From the NCBI RefSeq assembly GCF_008370495.1, contig NZ_VTUX01000001.1, forward strand, positions 372,001 to 436,000: a stretch of 64,000 bases of DNA, given 5' to 3'. Shown piece by piece: positions 25,999-34,429 of the stretch (positions are counted from its first letter, which is position 1; each line of letters opens with the position of its first letter). The translations under genes were made by a program, and so were the position numbers. The notes under the pieces are model-generated. The model had not been told where the DNA came from. It did not search any database and saw nothing but the letters and a program-made list of their open reading frames with translations. The stretch comes from Pseudohalioglobus sediminis. GTDB taxonomy: Bacteria; Pseudomonadota; Gammaproteobacteria; Pseudomonadales; Halieaceae.

Positions 25999-26982
25999 TC
26001 AGCGGACCGCCAGCGGGATCAGCGCCAGGGCACCCCCACCTCCGGCCACCAACAGGGAACCGTTTTCCAGAACATCTACGCCGCGCATGAATGCCAGTAC
26101 CTCGGGGCCACCCTCAAAGCCAGTCCACGCACCCTGCTTGAGTTCGACCAGCTTGCCACTGCCGCCCACGGCAAAGATGCCATCTGCGCTGGCGTGCACG
26201 TTGTAAATCGGCGCAGAAGTCACTGACATCTGTCGCTGCCAACTATTGCCACCGTCAACTGTCTGCCAGATAACGCCATCCAGCCCCCCTGCCCAGCCGG
26301 TTGTTGCGTTCAGGAAGTCGACGCCCATGGGGTAGAATTCGTTGGGTATGGGTTCCCGGGATTCCCAGGTGTCGCCGCCGTCGCTGGATGCCAGTACCGT
26401 GCCAAACTCACCCAGTGCATAACCGTCGCGTTCATTCAAAAAGCGAACGGTAGTGAACTGCAGATCTTCATAAAGGCTAAACTCGTGCCATTGCTCGAGG
26501 GTTTTATCCGTCCAGTACAGTGTGCCGAAGCTGGCAGACACCCAGAGACGGCCATTGGGCGCGCAGTGAATGGAAAGTGTGTTTTCAGGCGTATCGATTA
26601 TTGTGGGCACCCACTCCCCGGCAGCGGACTCGTGCCAAATGCGCCGCTCCGCGTCCAAAGCGTAGAATTCGCCACTGCTGCATGCTGTGACGTCAATAAG
26701 CGCCGGCCGGTCGGGTAGCTCATGACGGCGCCAACTCTCGCCATTGTCACCAGAAACAACGATGGCCCCTACCGAACTGACCGCCACGACTGTTGCACCG
26801 CTGTGGGCAACGGCCTGCAACATGTCATAACGCCGTAATGGCCGCTCTTTCTCTGCTTCCACCTGTTCCAGGTTCAATGGCGCTTCGCACGCGGACAACA
26901 TCAGTGTGACTACCAATGGCAGCAGTACCCGTGACCATGGCACCCCGGGCAAATGTTGCAGCATTCTGTTTATGATTTTCAT
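25999..26982 (-). CDS. Ycf48/BNR-type beta-propeller lipoprotein (cassette 1)
   Basis: The start was chosen at the ATG at 26982 (AGGAAAC upstream), giving a lipoprotein signal with lipobox LSAC (Cys32) and Glu at +2, so it probably sits in the outer membrane. The 327-residue product repeats BNR/Asp-box signatures: VSGDNGESWRRHE, ASSDGGDTWESRE and QTVDGGNSWQRQM, spaced as propeller blades. It resembles Ycf48/Hcf136, which in plants and cyanobacteria assists photosystem II assembly. Here, beside RND, DUF1302 and DUF1329 genes, it more likely serves as a periplasmic scaffold for the transport cassette. Confidence 0.85.
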   Translation of the reverse strand: MKIINRMLQHLPGVPWSRVLLPLVVTLMLSACEAPLNLEQVEAEKERPLRRYDMLQAVAHSGATVVAVSSVGAIVVSGDNGESWRRHELPDRPALIDVTACSSGEFYALDAERRIWHESAAGEWVPTIIDTPENTLSIHCAPNGRLWVSASFGTLYWTDKTLEQWHEFSLYEDLQFTTVRFLNERDGYALGEFGTVLASSDGGDTWESREPIPNEFYPMGVDFLNATTGWAGGLDGVIWQTVDGGNSWQRQMSVTSAPIYNVHASADGIFAVGGSGKLVELKQGAWTGFEGGPEVLAFMRGVDVLENGSLLVAGGGGALALIPLAVR

Positions 26983-27013
26983 GATGCTGTTTCCTGGGAG
27001 GTAAGGCCGGGCC

Positions 27014-27805
27014 TTACACAAACCTCATGCTGATTGAGCCCATGTCGTGGTAGCGCACGGTGATGTTGTCCCCGGCAGCAACGGCAACCGCCGCGGTGAC
27101 GCCGCCGGTCATGACAAACGTCCCCGCCGGCAGTTCCTCACCGCGCTCACCGAGCATATTGGCGAGCATGGCAACACTGGCAGCTGGGTCACCGAGCACC
27201 GCCGCACCGGTCGCCAATTCCACGATCTCACCGTTCTTCTCCATCACCACCCCGCATGTACGCAGGTCCATGTAATCCAGGGGACGACTGTGTCCGCCAG
27301 TCACGAAGCGCGAGGATGAACTGTTATCCGCCACCACACTCTTGATATCGAACTTGAAATCGCGGTAACGCGAATCGATGATTTCAACCGCAGGCAGTAC
27401 GAATTCCGTCGCTGCAATCACATCGGCCACGTGAACACCGGGTCCCTTAAGCGGCGCCCTGGTGACGAATGCAATCTCAGCTTCCACCTTTGGATGGATC
27501 AATTCAGTAGTCTTGATAGCTGCCCCGTCAGGGCAGCTGAAGTAATCAGCAAGAAAACCGTAACAGGGCTCTTTTACGCCCATCTGTGCCATCTTGGCCC
27601 AGGATGTGAGACCCATTTTCATGCCGACGATCTTGTTACCCCTGGCTTCCTTGCGACGACGAATCGCCCACTGGATGTCGTAGGCATCCTCGAAATCCAT
27701 ATCCGGGTAGTCATCAGTGATCTTGGTGACATCACTGGCCTCAAGCTCGGCGTTTTCCAGGTGCTCTGCCAGCTGCTCTACAGTCTCGGGGCTTAATGTG
27801 CTCAT
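27014..27805 (-). CDS. dmpH: 4-oxalocrotonate decarboxylase
   Basis: The 263-residue product belongs to the same fold as DmpE but has the DmpH marks: the N-terminal LAEHLENAELEASDVTKITD, then IRRRKEARGNKIVGMKMGLT, SWAKMAQMGV, and the end GDNITVRYHDMGSISMRFV. It decarboxylates 2-oxo-3-hexenedioate to 2-hydroxypentadienoate, the substrate of DmpE, with which it normally forms a complex. It lies 13 bases after dmpC and 31 before the Ycf48-like gene. The tautomerase DmpI that should act just before it is not seen in the window. Confidence 0.95.
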   Translation of the reverse strand: MSTLSPETVEQLAEHLENAELEASDVTKITDDYPDMDFEDAYDIQWAIRRRKEARGNKIVGMKMGLTSWAKMAQMGVKEPCYGFLADYFSCPDGAAIKTTELIHPKVEAEIAFVTRAPLKGPGVHVADVIAATEFVLPAVEIIDSRYRDFKFDIKSVVADNSSSSRFVTGGHSRPLDYMDLRTCGVVMEKNGEIVELATGAAVLGDPAASVAMLANMLGERGEELPAGTFVMTGGVTAAVAVAAGDNITVRYHDMGSISMRFV

Positions 27806-27818
27806 CTAGTCGTGTCTC

Positions 27819-29315
27819 TCAGATCTTGATGCAGACGTTCTGCATCTCGGTATAAAATTCCAGTGAATGCTCTCCGCCCTCACGTCCCATGCCGGATTCC
27901 TTGGCTCCGCCAAATGCAGTGCGCAGGTCACGCAGGAACCAGCTGTTGACCCAGGCGATCCCGCAATTGATGGCGGTGGATACCCGCAGGGCGCGAGAGG
28001 TATTTTCGGTCCAGATGGCAGCAGCCAGGCCGTAGTCGGTATCGTTGGCCAGCGCGATCGCTTCATCTTCCGTATCGAACGGGCGTACATGGCAACAGGG
28101 GCCAAAGATTTCCTCGCGGTTGACGCGAGCATCGTCGGCAAGACCCGTCCAGATGGTGGGCTGCACCCAGGCACCGCCGGCCAACTCGGGGGGCATGTCT
28201 GGCACACCTCCACCCAGAACAACTTGCGCGCCCTCTTCCACGGCCAGCTGGTAATAGGACAGCACCTTGCGCTGGTGCTCGTGTGACACCAGGGGCCCCA
28301 TGTCGGTATCGGCATCCTGCGGCAGACCCAGCTTGAACTTGCCGGCCTCCTCGGCGAGGCGAGCGACAAATTCATCGAATATGGGACGCTCCACGTAGAC
28401 ACGCTCCGTGCCCAGGCAAACCTGGCCACAGTTGGCGAACGCTGAGCGCAGTGTGCCTTCAATCGCCTTTTCCAGGTCGCAGTCAGCGAACACAAGCGCC
28501 GGATTCTTGCCGCCACACTCCATCGACACATCGCGCAGCCCTTTTGCCGCGGCGCGTGTAATGATCTCCCCGGTTCGGGTCTCGCCCGTGAAGGTGATGG
28601 CATCGACGCCTTTATGCTCGGTGAGAAAGGCGCCGGCAGAGTCGGCACCGAAACCGTTGACGACATTAAAGACGCCGGGCGGCACGCCGGCCTCGTTCAT
28701 TACCTCTCCCAACAGTGAGGTAGTCGTTGGCGTCTCTTCCGAGGGCTTCACCACCACGGTATTACCGCAGGCAAGTGCCGGGCCCACTTTCCAGGTCATC
28801 AACAGCAGGGGCAGATTCCAGGGACTGATCACCGCGATCACGCCCTTGGGCTTGCGCACGGCAATATTGAAAGCTCCCTTGCCGTCCGGCGTAGCCATCT
28901 GGAACGCTTCCGTGGCGAAGTTTTTCACCGCATCGGCGAATACCCTGAAGTTCGCTGCGCCCCGGGGTATATCGATGTGGCTGGCAATGCCGTGCGGCTT
29001 ACCGGTATCGGCACACTCCGCTTCCAGAAACTCTTCGAATCGCGCATCGATACCGTCAGCCACGCGGTGCAGGATTTCTCCTCGCTCGGCATCACTCATC
29101 TTGCCCCATGGCCCGTACAGTGCGGCGCGGGCTGCCCGCACTGCCGCATCCACGTCTTCACTGGTGGCTTCATGAACTTTTCCGTTCAGCGCCCCGGTAC
29201 AAGGGTTGACGTTATCAAAGGTCTTGCCGCCCGAGGATGACCGGTACTCTCCGTCAATAAAGTTCCTGACTTCACTGACTGCGGGCGCAGCTCGCTTGGA
29301 TGGGGAACTGGACAC
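27819..29315 (-). CDS. dmpC: 2-hydroxymuconic semialdehyde dehydrogenase
   Basis: This 498-residue aldehyde dehydrogenase has the catalytic Glu266 in MECGGKNP and Cys300 in NCGQVCLGTERVYVERP. Other NAD-binding marks are PWNLPLLLMTWKVGPALACGN and KPSEETP. The segment FTGETRTGE is characteristic of the XylG/DmpC subgroup. It oxidises 2-hydroxymuconic semialdehyde to 2-hydroxymuconate (4-oxalocrotonate enol). It starts at GTG only two bases after the stop of the upstream catechol 2,3-dioxygenase, so the two are coupled. It carries about 15 extra residues at the N-terminus. Confidence 0.95.
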   Translation of the reverse strand: MSSSPSKRAAPAVSEVRNFIDGEYRSSSGGKTFDNVNPCTGALNGKVHEATSEDVDAAVRAARAALYGPWGKMSDAERGEILHRVADGIDARFEEFLEAECADTGKPHGIASHIDIPRGAANFRVFADAVKNFATEAFQMATPDGKGAFNIAVRKPKGVIAVISPWNLPLLLMTWKVGPALACGNTVVVKPSEETPTTTSLLGEVMNEAGVPPGVFNVVNGFGADSAGAFLTEHKGVDAITFTGETRTGEIITRAAAKGLRDVSMECGGKNPALVFADCDLEKAIEGTLRSAFANCGQVCLGTERVYVERPIFDEFVARLAEEAGKFKLGLPQDADTDMGPLVSHEHQRKVLSYYQLAVEEGAQVVLGGGVPDMPPELAGGAWVQPTIWTGLADDARVNREEIFGPCCHVRPFDTEDEAIALANDTDYGLAAAIWTENTSRALRVSTAINCGIAWVNSWFLRDLRTAFGGAKESGMGREGGEHSLEFYTEMQNVCIKI

Positions 29316-29317
29316 GA

Positions 29318-30247
29318 TCAGCTCACCACAGAGAGGAAGTTTTCGTTGAGCTCACGATCGTGATAGAAGATCGCCTTGCCGAGCTTGTCTGCATCCCAGG
29401 TCGTGACCGGATGATCCGGGTAGGTGTAGTCACCGCCGGCAAACACCTCAGTCCGATTACCCGATGGATCAAAAAAGTAGATGGTCTGCCCGTGGGTGAG
29501 CCCGTGACGTGTAGGGCCGATATCCAGCGGTATGTCATGCATGGCGATCAAGTCCGCCGCGCGCAGGACATCGTTCCATGTGTCAAGATAATAGGATGTG
29601 TGATGCAACTTGCCCTTTTCCGGATGCCGAATGAAGGCCACATCGTGCGCTTTTGTCGATACCGTCAGGAATGCGGCAAGGCGGAAGTCGTCGTTGTCCC
29701 GGTCAATGACCTGCTCTGATAGCTGAAAGCCCAGCACATTGGTCATCAGGTCGACTGTGCCGTCGAGATCGTCGCCGTAAAGCAGCGCATGGTCAAAGCG
29801 TGTGGCTTTCATGCCCTTAAGGTCTTCGGGCCATGCTTCGGGATTGTTTTCGTGAACGCCCCACTTGCCGGTCTGTTCTTTTTCCGCGAACAGCTCCAGG
29901 AAATGGCCGGTTGGCACCTGGAAGCGAATACGCTCACCGCAGCCGTCCAGCTCGCCCGCCGGGATTGTCTCCACCTCGCAACCGTAATCGATAAGGTCTT
30001 GTTTGCGGGCCTCCAGGGTCGCCTCATCCAGCACCTTGAACCCCATGAAGTCCATGCCTGCCTCGTCGGCGGGACGCAAAACCACCGACCACGCGTCGAT
30101 CTCAGTCCAGCCCTTCAGGTACACGCGGCCCTGGTCATCGCGCTGCACCTCGATCAAGCCAAGGCGATCCCGGTAATGGACCACCGCTTCTTCCAGATCC
30201 AGGACGCGCAGTTGAACGTGCCCTGGTCGCATAACGCCTTTTCTCAT
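29318..30247 (-). CDS. dmpB: catechol 2,3-dioxygenase (copy 1)
   Basis: This 309-residue extradiol dioxygenase has two vicinal-oxygen-chelate repeats. The iron ligands are His153 (FDHALL), a His of the pair 215/216 (KLHHTSYYL) and Glu267 (GNRTEVF), very close to XylE numbering. [21 protein letters not shown] is the family signature. It cleaves catechol next to the hydroxyls to give 2-hydroxymuconic semialdehyde. It is the first gene of the dmpB-dmpC-dmpH-cassette unit, divergent from gntR-2. A close paralog is at 31694. Confidence 0.96.
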   Translation of the reverse strand: MRKGVMRPGHVQLRVLDLEEAVVHYRDRLGLIEVQRDDQGRVYLKGWTEIDAWSVVLRPADEAGMDFMGFKVLDEATLEARKQDLIDYGCEVETIPAGELDGCGERIRFQVPTGHFLELFAEKEQTGKWGVHENNPEAWPEDLKGMKATRFDHALLYGDDLDGTVDLMTNVLGFQLSEQVIDRDNDDFRLAAFLTVSTKAHDVAFIRHPEKGKLHHTSYYLDTWNDVLRAADLIAMHDIPLDIGPTRHGLTHGQTIYFFDPSGNRTEVFAGGDYTYPDHPVTTWDADKLGKAIFYHDRELNENFLSVVS

Positions 30248-30303
30248 GATTATTGTCTCCGTCGCCTGGATCTGCCGAGGCAGATCTATATGAAAAGCTT
30301 TTT

Positions 30304-30368
30304 ATCGATATTTGGATGGATTAACGATAGTCGATATTTCAAACGCTAACAACTTATTATCGATATTT
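30304..30368. promoter_or_regulatory. three-copy (A/G)TCGATATTT motif in divergent promoter region
   Basis: ATCGATATTT (30304-30313), GTCGATATTT (30330-30339) and ATCGATATTT (30359-30368) are direct repeats with 26 and 29 base spacing, in an AT-rich gap between dmpB and gntR-2. Looser versions (TCGAATATCC near 30419 and TCGGAATATCC near 30436) follow. They are candidate operators for the adjacent GntR protein. The rest of the 261-base gap holds no gene. Confidence 0.5.
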
Positions 30369-30508
30369 AATGGTTTTAACGATTTTGTTGTTAATGTCGA
30401 ATTGATCTAAAAATTCCATCGAATATCCGCCAGTGTCGGAATATCCTCGCAATAAGCAGTTCTTGGATTTAATCTCTATATTTCGCCCCGGGGCATGGAA
30501 ACGGACAC

Positions 30509-31180
30509 ATGGAAGCAAAGACTCTTACAGACCAGGCCTATCAACAGTTGCGGGAGGACATCGTTCACGGAAGGTTCGGTCCGGGTGACAAGTTGGGTAT
30601 CGAACTGCTGAAACGCACCTACGGTGTCGGCGCAACACCTTTACGGGAAGCGCTATACCGGTTGAGTTCAGACGGCTTCGTACTGGTGCAGGGCCAGCGC
30701 GGCTTTCGTGTCTCTGAGATGTCACCGGAGGAACTGGAAGACATCACCGACCTGCGTGTGGTGCTCGAGGGTATGGCCCTGACCCAGAGTGTGGAGAACA
30801 GCGATGATGACTGGGAATCACGCGTGGTAGCGGCCTTTCACCATCTCACCAAGGCAGAAATGCAGGCAGAGCCAGACCTGCAGGAATGGGAAGTCCGCAA
30901 CCGGGAATTCCATCTCGCCCTGGTCTCATGCTGCCACTCGCCCTGGCTGATGCGGTTTCACGAAATTCTGTACGACCAGCATAAGCGCTACCGCAACCTG
31001 GCACGCATCGACAGGGCTTCCCGGCGTAACGTTCACGAGGAGCACACCGCTATCTGCGACGCGGCCCTGGCCAAGGATGTTTCGGCGCTCTGCGCAGCCA
31101 ACGAGCAGCATATCCGCCGTACCGCAGAGATCACCAAGAAGCTGTTACAGGAAAATCTGGAGGTTGCGCAGAAAGCCTGA
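30509..31180 (+). CDS. GntR family regulator, FCD domain (gntR-2)
   Basis: This 223-residue paralog of the regulator at 17322 shares the winged helix (YGVGATPLREALYRLSSDGFV, then QGQRGFRVSEMSPEEL) and the FCD core (EVRNREFHLALVSCCHSPWL, LYDQHKRYRNLARIDRASR). It is divergent from dmpB and converges with the GlcG/HbpS gene. By position it should regulate the catechol lower-pathway and cassette unit, perhaps responding to a ring-cleavage acid. Its gap holds three TCGATATTT copies. The ligand cannot be read from the sequence. Confidence 0.9.
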   Translation: MEAKTLTDQAYQQLREDIVHGRFGPGDKLGIELLKRTYGVGATPLREALYRLSSDGFVLVQGQRGFRVSEMSPEELEDITDLRVVLEGMALTQSVENSDDDWESRVVAAFHHLTKAEMQAEPDLQEWEVRNREFHLALVSCCHSPWLMRFHEILYDQHKRYRNLARIDRASRRNVHEEHTAICDAALAKDVSALCAANEQHIRRTAEITKKLLQENLEVAQKA

Positions 31181-31255
31181 TCTATAGCGCAGCACCTTGA
31201 CCAGCTGGTAAATCGCTATCCACGACGACGGGGAACAAGATACGCAAGGGCGAGA

Positions 31256-31651
31256 TCAGTTTTGCCCCGCATGCTGGACAGCAACCCGCGCAATCGCCCT
31301 ATCCTGCTCTGCTGTCGCGCCCGAAATACCGATAGCGCCGACCGCTACTCCGCCACACAGAATAGTCAGTCCCCCGGGGAAGGCCGCCAGCCCGTGATTG
31401 GACAGTTCCATACCGACAAGTTTTTCTGCGCTGATCAAATCGCCGAAATTCCCGGTCTCCATTGGAAACAGCACTGCCGTACGCGCCTTGCGCTGAGCCA
31501 CATCGATCGCACCGAGAATTGCGCTATCCATGCGCCTGAACGCGAGCAAGTGGGCCGCGGCATCGACAACGGCGACACAGACCGCCACACCAAGCTCGTC
31601 GGCATAAGCTACCGCACGATCCAGAATGGCTTCTGCCTCTGCGCTGTTCAT
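31256..31651 (-). CDS. GlcG/HbpS family heme-binding-like protein
   Basis: The start was placed at the ATG at 31651 (GAGG five bases upstream) rather than the GTG two codons earlier. The 131-residue product is one GlcG/HbpS (DUF336) domain: AEAILDRAVAYADELG, then VAVVDAAAHLLAFRRMDSA, KARTAVLF, and GGVAVGAIGISGATAEQD. HbpS binds heme in Streptomyces; other members lie in glycolate or aromatic operons with unclear roles. It ends the phenol hydroxylase operon, 42 bases after the second catechol dioxygenase, so a supporting role (redox or iron protection) is plausible but unproven. Confidence 0.88.
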   Translation of the reverse strand: MNSAEAEAILDRAVAYADELGVAVCVAVVDAAAHLLAFRRMDSAILGAIDVAQRKARTAVLFPMETGNFGDLISAEKLVGMELSNHGLAAFPGGLTILCGGVAVGAIGISGATAEQDRAIARVAVQHAGQN

Positions 31652-31693
31652 AGTCACCTCACCAAGCGGACTGCACCGCTATCCCGATAGCGT

Positions 31694-32623
31694 TCAGGTC
31701 ACAACACCGAGAAAATTCTCATTCAACTGACGATGGTGATAGAAAATCGCCTTGCCCAACTGTTCAGCATCCCAGGTTACAACAGGATGATCGGGATAGG
31801 TGTAGTCGCCACCGGTGAATACTTCGTTGCGGTTACCGGATGGGTCGAAAAAGTAGATGGTCTGGCCGTGCGTTAACCCGTGCCGCGTGGGACCGATATC
31901 CAGGGGAATATCGTGCATCGAGATCAGGTCGGCTGCTCTCAACACGTCGCTCCAGGTCTCCAGATAGAAAGAGGCGTGATGAAACTTGCCATTCTCAGGG
32001 TGACGCACCAGTGCCACATCATGCGCTTTCATTGAGCACGCCAGGAATGCTGCAACCCTCAGGTCTCCGTTGTCGCGGTCCAGAACCTGCTCTGAAAGCT
32101 GGAAGCCCAGGACTTGCTGTAACAGCGCAGAGGTGCCATCTATATCTTCCCCGTAAAGTAGACAGTGGTCGAAACGGGTTGCGCGCATACCCTTGAGCGC
32201 TTCCGGCCACGCTTCAGGATTGCGTTCACTAATACCCCATTTACCCGTCTGCTCCTTCTCCGCGTACAGTTCGAAAAAGTGGCCAGTTGGGGAGTCGAAC
32301 CGCACCCGCTCACCACAACCGTCCAACTCGCCCGCGGGTATAGTCTCCACAACACAACCATAGTCAATCAGTTCCTGCTTGCGTTGCTGCAGTACATCGG
32401 GCCCGGTGACCTTGAAGCCCATGAAGTCCATGCCGGGCTCTTCCGCCTGTCGCAGGACCACGGAGAAGCGGTCGATTTCAGTCCACGCTTTCAGGTATGC
32501 CCTGTTGTGGTCGTCCCGGCCCACCTCGATCAAGCCCAGCCGATCGCGGTAGTGAACCAATGCCTCTTCCAGATCCAGCACCCTTATTTGGACATGGCCG
32601 GGTCGCATTACGCCTTTTCTCAT
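31694..32623 (-). CDS. dmpB: catechol 2,3-dioxygenase (copy 2)
   Basis: This protein is also 309 residues and aligns with copy 1 along its whole length. Iron ligands lie in [22 protein letters not shown] and [10 protein letters not shown], with the same [21 protein letters not shown] core. It follows the ferredoxin gene by 26 bases, the normal dmpQ-dmpB order of the P. putida dmp operon, so this is the positional dmpB; copy 1 heads the lower-pathway unit. The two may differ in preference for catechol versus methylcatechols. Differences cluster around residues 165-210. Confidence 0.95.
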   Translation of the reverse strand: MRKGVMRPGHVQIRVLDLEEALVHYRDRLGLIEVGRDDHNRAYLKAWTEIDRFSVVLRQAEEPGMDFMGFKVTGPDVLQQRKQELIDYGCVVETIPAGELDGCGERVRFDSPTGHFFELYAEKEQTGKWGISERNPEAWPEALKGMRATRFDHCLLYGEDIDGTSALLQQVLGFQLSEQVLDRDNGDLRVAAFLACSMKAHDVALVRHPENGKFHHASFYLETWSDVLRAADLISMHDIPLDIGPTRHGLTHGQTIYFFDPSGNRNEVFTGGDYTYPDHPVVTWDAEQLGKAIFYHHRQLNENFLGVVT

Positions 32624-32649
32624 GGGTATCTCTCGCTTCTAATTCGATT

Positions 32650-32970
32650 TTATTCGCTATTTTTTTCAACTTGAACTCGCGGTGCGAGCTCAATCTCGAG
32701 GTCACTGGATGGATACACACGACAGGCCAGCGCAATACCCTCTGCCTGCTCCTGCTCCGTGACATGTTTTCGGCTCATCTTGCTGGCCTCGTAGTCACCC
32801 GAAACAATGCGTACACGGCAGACACCACAGCCTCCGCCCCGGCAACCCACCGGGATCAGTCTCAGCATCGGCATGCCGATACGATAGGCCTGCATACCCT
32901 GTAGCAGATGCTGATCGGCATTACAGGAAAAACGCTCATCCTCGCCAAGCACACTGATGGAATATTTCAT
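32650..32970 (-). CDS. dmpQ: 2Fe-2S ferredoxin, catechol dioxygenase reactivation type
   Basis: This 106-residue chloroplast-type ferredoxin has Cys43, Cys48, Cys51 and Cys83 in the pattern C-x4-C-x2-C...C (VGCRGGGCGVC and LACRVYPSSD). It matches XylT/DmpQ/PhhQ, which reduce the oxidised iron of catechol 2,3-dioxygenase and restore activity. The PMLRLIPVGCRGGGCG segment is characteristic. It lies between dmpP and dmpB copy 2, with gaps of 9 and 26 bases. Confidence 0.93.
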   Translation of the reverse strand: MKYSISVLGEDERFSCNADQHLLQGMQAYRIGMPMLRLIPVGCRGGGCGVCRVRIVSGDYEASKMSRKHVTEQEQAEGIALACRVYPSSDLEIELAPRVQVEKNSE

Positions 32971-32979
32971 GCCGGGCCG

Positions 32980-34038
32980 CTATATCTTCTTGAACAACGC
33001 GCTTTTGGTGTTACCCTCCGCTCCGTCCGCTGCGGTAAGAAAACGTTCCATATAGATATCGCGTTCAAACAACCGCCCCTGCATCAAGGCGGTAATGGCC
33101 GCGTCGATCATCGGCGGAGGCCCGCACAGATAAGCCTTGTGCCCGGCAAAGTGCCCACTGAAATGCTCGATAGCGGCTTCGTGGACATAACCGGCGAAGC
33201 CTTGCCAGTTGTCTTCGGGTAGCGGGTTGTCCAATGCCGGCACATAGGTAAAGTTTTCATATTCCTGAGCCAGTTGTTCAAACAGTTCGCGGTTGTACAA
33301 CTCGGCCAGATTGCGCGCGCCCTGGAGCAAGGTGATCTTACGTGCATCCCCCTGCTCGAGAAGATCCAGCACCATGGACTGGGGGCTGGAAAGCCCGGAA
33401 CCCCCGGCAATAAAAATCAGGTCTTCGGGTGCTGACTTGCGCGTAAAGAACTGGCCGTACGGACCAGACACAGACAGTTTCTCGCCAACCTGAAGTTGCT
33501 CATGGATATAGCCCGTACCAGCGCCTTCCGGGACGCGACGCACATGCAGGTCCAATACGGTATTTTCAGAAGGCTTGTTGGCAATCGAGAATGCCCTGGC
33601 ACCTTCCACGCCGGGCAGGTTGAGGTTTATGTACTGCCCGGCCTGGAACTGTATCGGGTGGTCCAACTCAAAGCGGACGCCCTTGATTGTCGGCGAAAGA
33701 TCCTCGATCGCCACGACAGTGGCCTCGAAATCCTCGATGGGGTAACCCAGAAAATCAGGATCCACATCAATATCCGCCTCGATCACCACGTCGCCCTCGG
33801 GGATAGCACAACAGGCCAGCACCTTGCCCTCGTCACGCTCCATGTCCATCAGCGCGAACGGCGAGGCGTCACCTATATCAACATCACCTTCAAGCACCTG
33901 CACCTTACAGGTACCGCATGTGCCATGCCCACACGCGAAGGGCAACCAGACACCCTGGCGTAGACTGGCGTCAAGAATGGTTTGCCCCTCTTCGACTTCT
34001 ACCACATCGCCAGTGGGTTCTACGGTTACTTGATACAT
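32980..34038 (-). CDS. dmpP: phenol hydroxylase reductase component P5
   Basis: The 352-residue product has an N-terminal plant-type 2Fe-2S domain (Cys36, Cys41, Cys44, Cys76 in ACGHGTCGTCK and LACCAIPEG). A FAD-binding domain follows (ARAFSIANKPSE in place of the usual RxYS), then an NAD-binding domain (IFIAGGSGLSSPQSMVLDL, CGPPPMIDAAI). It passes electrons from NADH to the diiron hydroxylase DmpLNO. It is the sixth gene of the dmpKLMNOP series, 13 bases after dmpO and 9 before dmpQ. Confidence 0.96.
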   Translation of the reverse strand: MYQVTVEPTGDVVEVEEGQTILDASLRQGVWLPFACGHGTCGTCKVQVLEGDVDIGDASPFALMDMERDEGKVLACCAIPEGDVVIEADIDVDPDFLGYPIEDFEATVVAIEDLSPTIKGVRFELDHPIQFQAGQYINLNLPGVEGARAFSIANKPSENTVLDLHVRRVPEGAGTGYIHEQLQVGEKLSVSGPYGQFFTRKSAPEDLIFIAGGSGLSSPQSMVLDLLEQGDARKITLLQGARNLAELYNRELFEQLAQEYENFTYVPALDNPLPEDNWQGFAGYVHEAAIEHFSGHFAGHKAYLCGPPPMIDAAITALMQGRLFERDIYMERFLTAADGAEGNTKSALFKKI

Positions 34039-34051
34039 GTTCTACCCCTGT

Positions 34052-34414
34052 TCAGCTACCCGAGCCTTTGATGCCGTTAAGCCCCGGCGTGGTCATGCGG
34101 AGAATGGACTTGTGATCCACGCCCTGTTCAATCAGGTTCTTGTCCCGGTCAGGGGCGAACGGCTTGCCGTTCAGATGCCACTGGACGCGGTCCCATTCGA
34201 TTTTCGCGAAGTCAGGATGCTGGCTAAACGCTCCAACGAGAACCTCATCCACCAGCTTGGAGAACGGTGTCTCCGGAGGCAGTGCGAAAGCCACAGGGGA
34301 GCAGAACATCAGGTGTCGGTCCCAGCCCACATAGACAACCTGGTTGCCATGAAAATTTTCCACGCGGTCCCGGCGTTCACCAACATAATCAGGAACGATT
34401 GCTGCTACTGTCAT
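34052..34414 (-). CDS. dmpO: phenol hydroxylase component P4 (small subunit)
   Basis: This 120-residue protein matches DmpO/PhhO: an N-terminal TVAAIVPDYVGERRDRVENFHGNQVVYVGWDRHLMFCSP and the later PDFAKIEWDRVQWHLNGKPF, ending with LIEQGVDHKSILRMTTPGLNGI. It is the gamma subunit of the (alpha-beta-gamma)2 hydroxylase core, with DmpL and DmpN. It is flanked by dmpN (15 bases upstream) and dmpP. Confidence 0.95.
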   Translation of the reverse strand: MTVAAIVPDYVGERRDRVENFHGNQVVYVGWDRHLMFCSPVAFALPPETPFSKLVDEVLVGAFSQHPDFAKIEWDRVQWHLNGKPFAPDRDKNLIEQGVDHKSILRMTTPGLNGIKGSGS

Positions 34415-34429
34415 TGTTCAATACTCCTC

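Noticed and set aside
25999-26982. Considered as evidence for photosynthesis genes because of Ycf48 similarity
   Set aside because: No photosystem genes are present; Ycf48-like propellers are common beside RND/DUF1302/DUF1329 genes in heterotrophs.
27014-27805. Considered as a second dmpE hydratase
   Set aside because: Distinguishing segments (IRRRKEARGNKIVGMKMGLT and the C-terminal GSISMRFV) match DmpH, and it sits next to dmpC.
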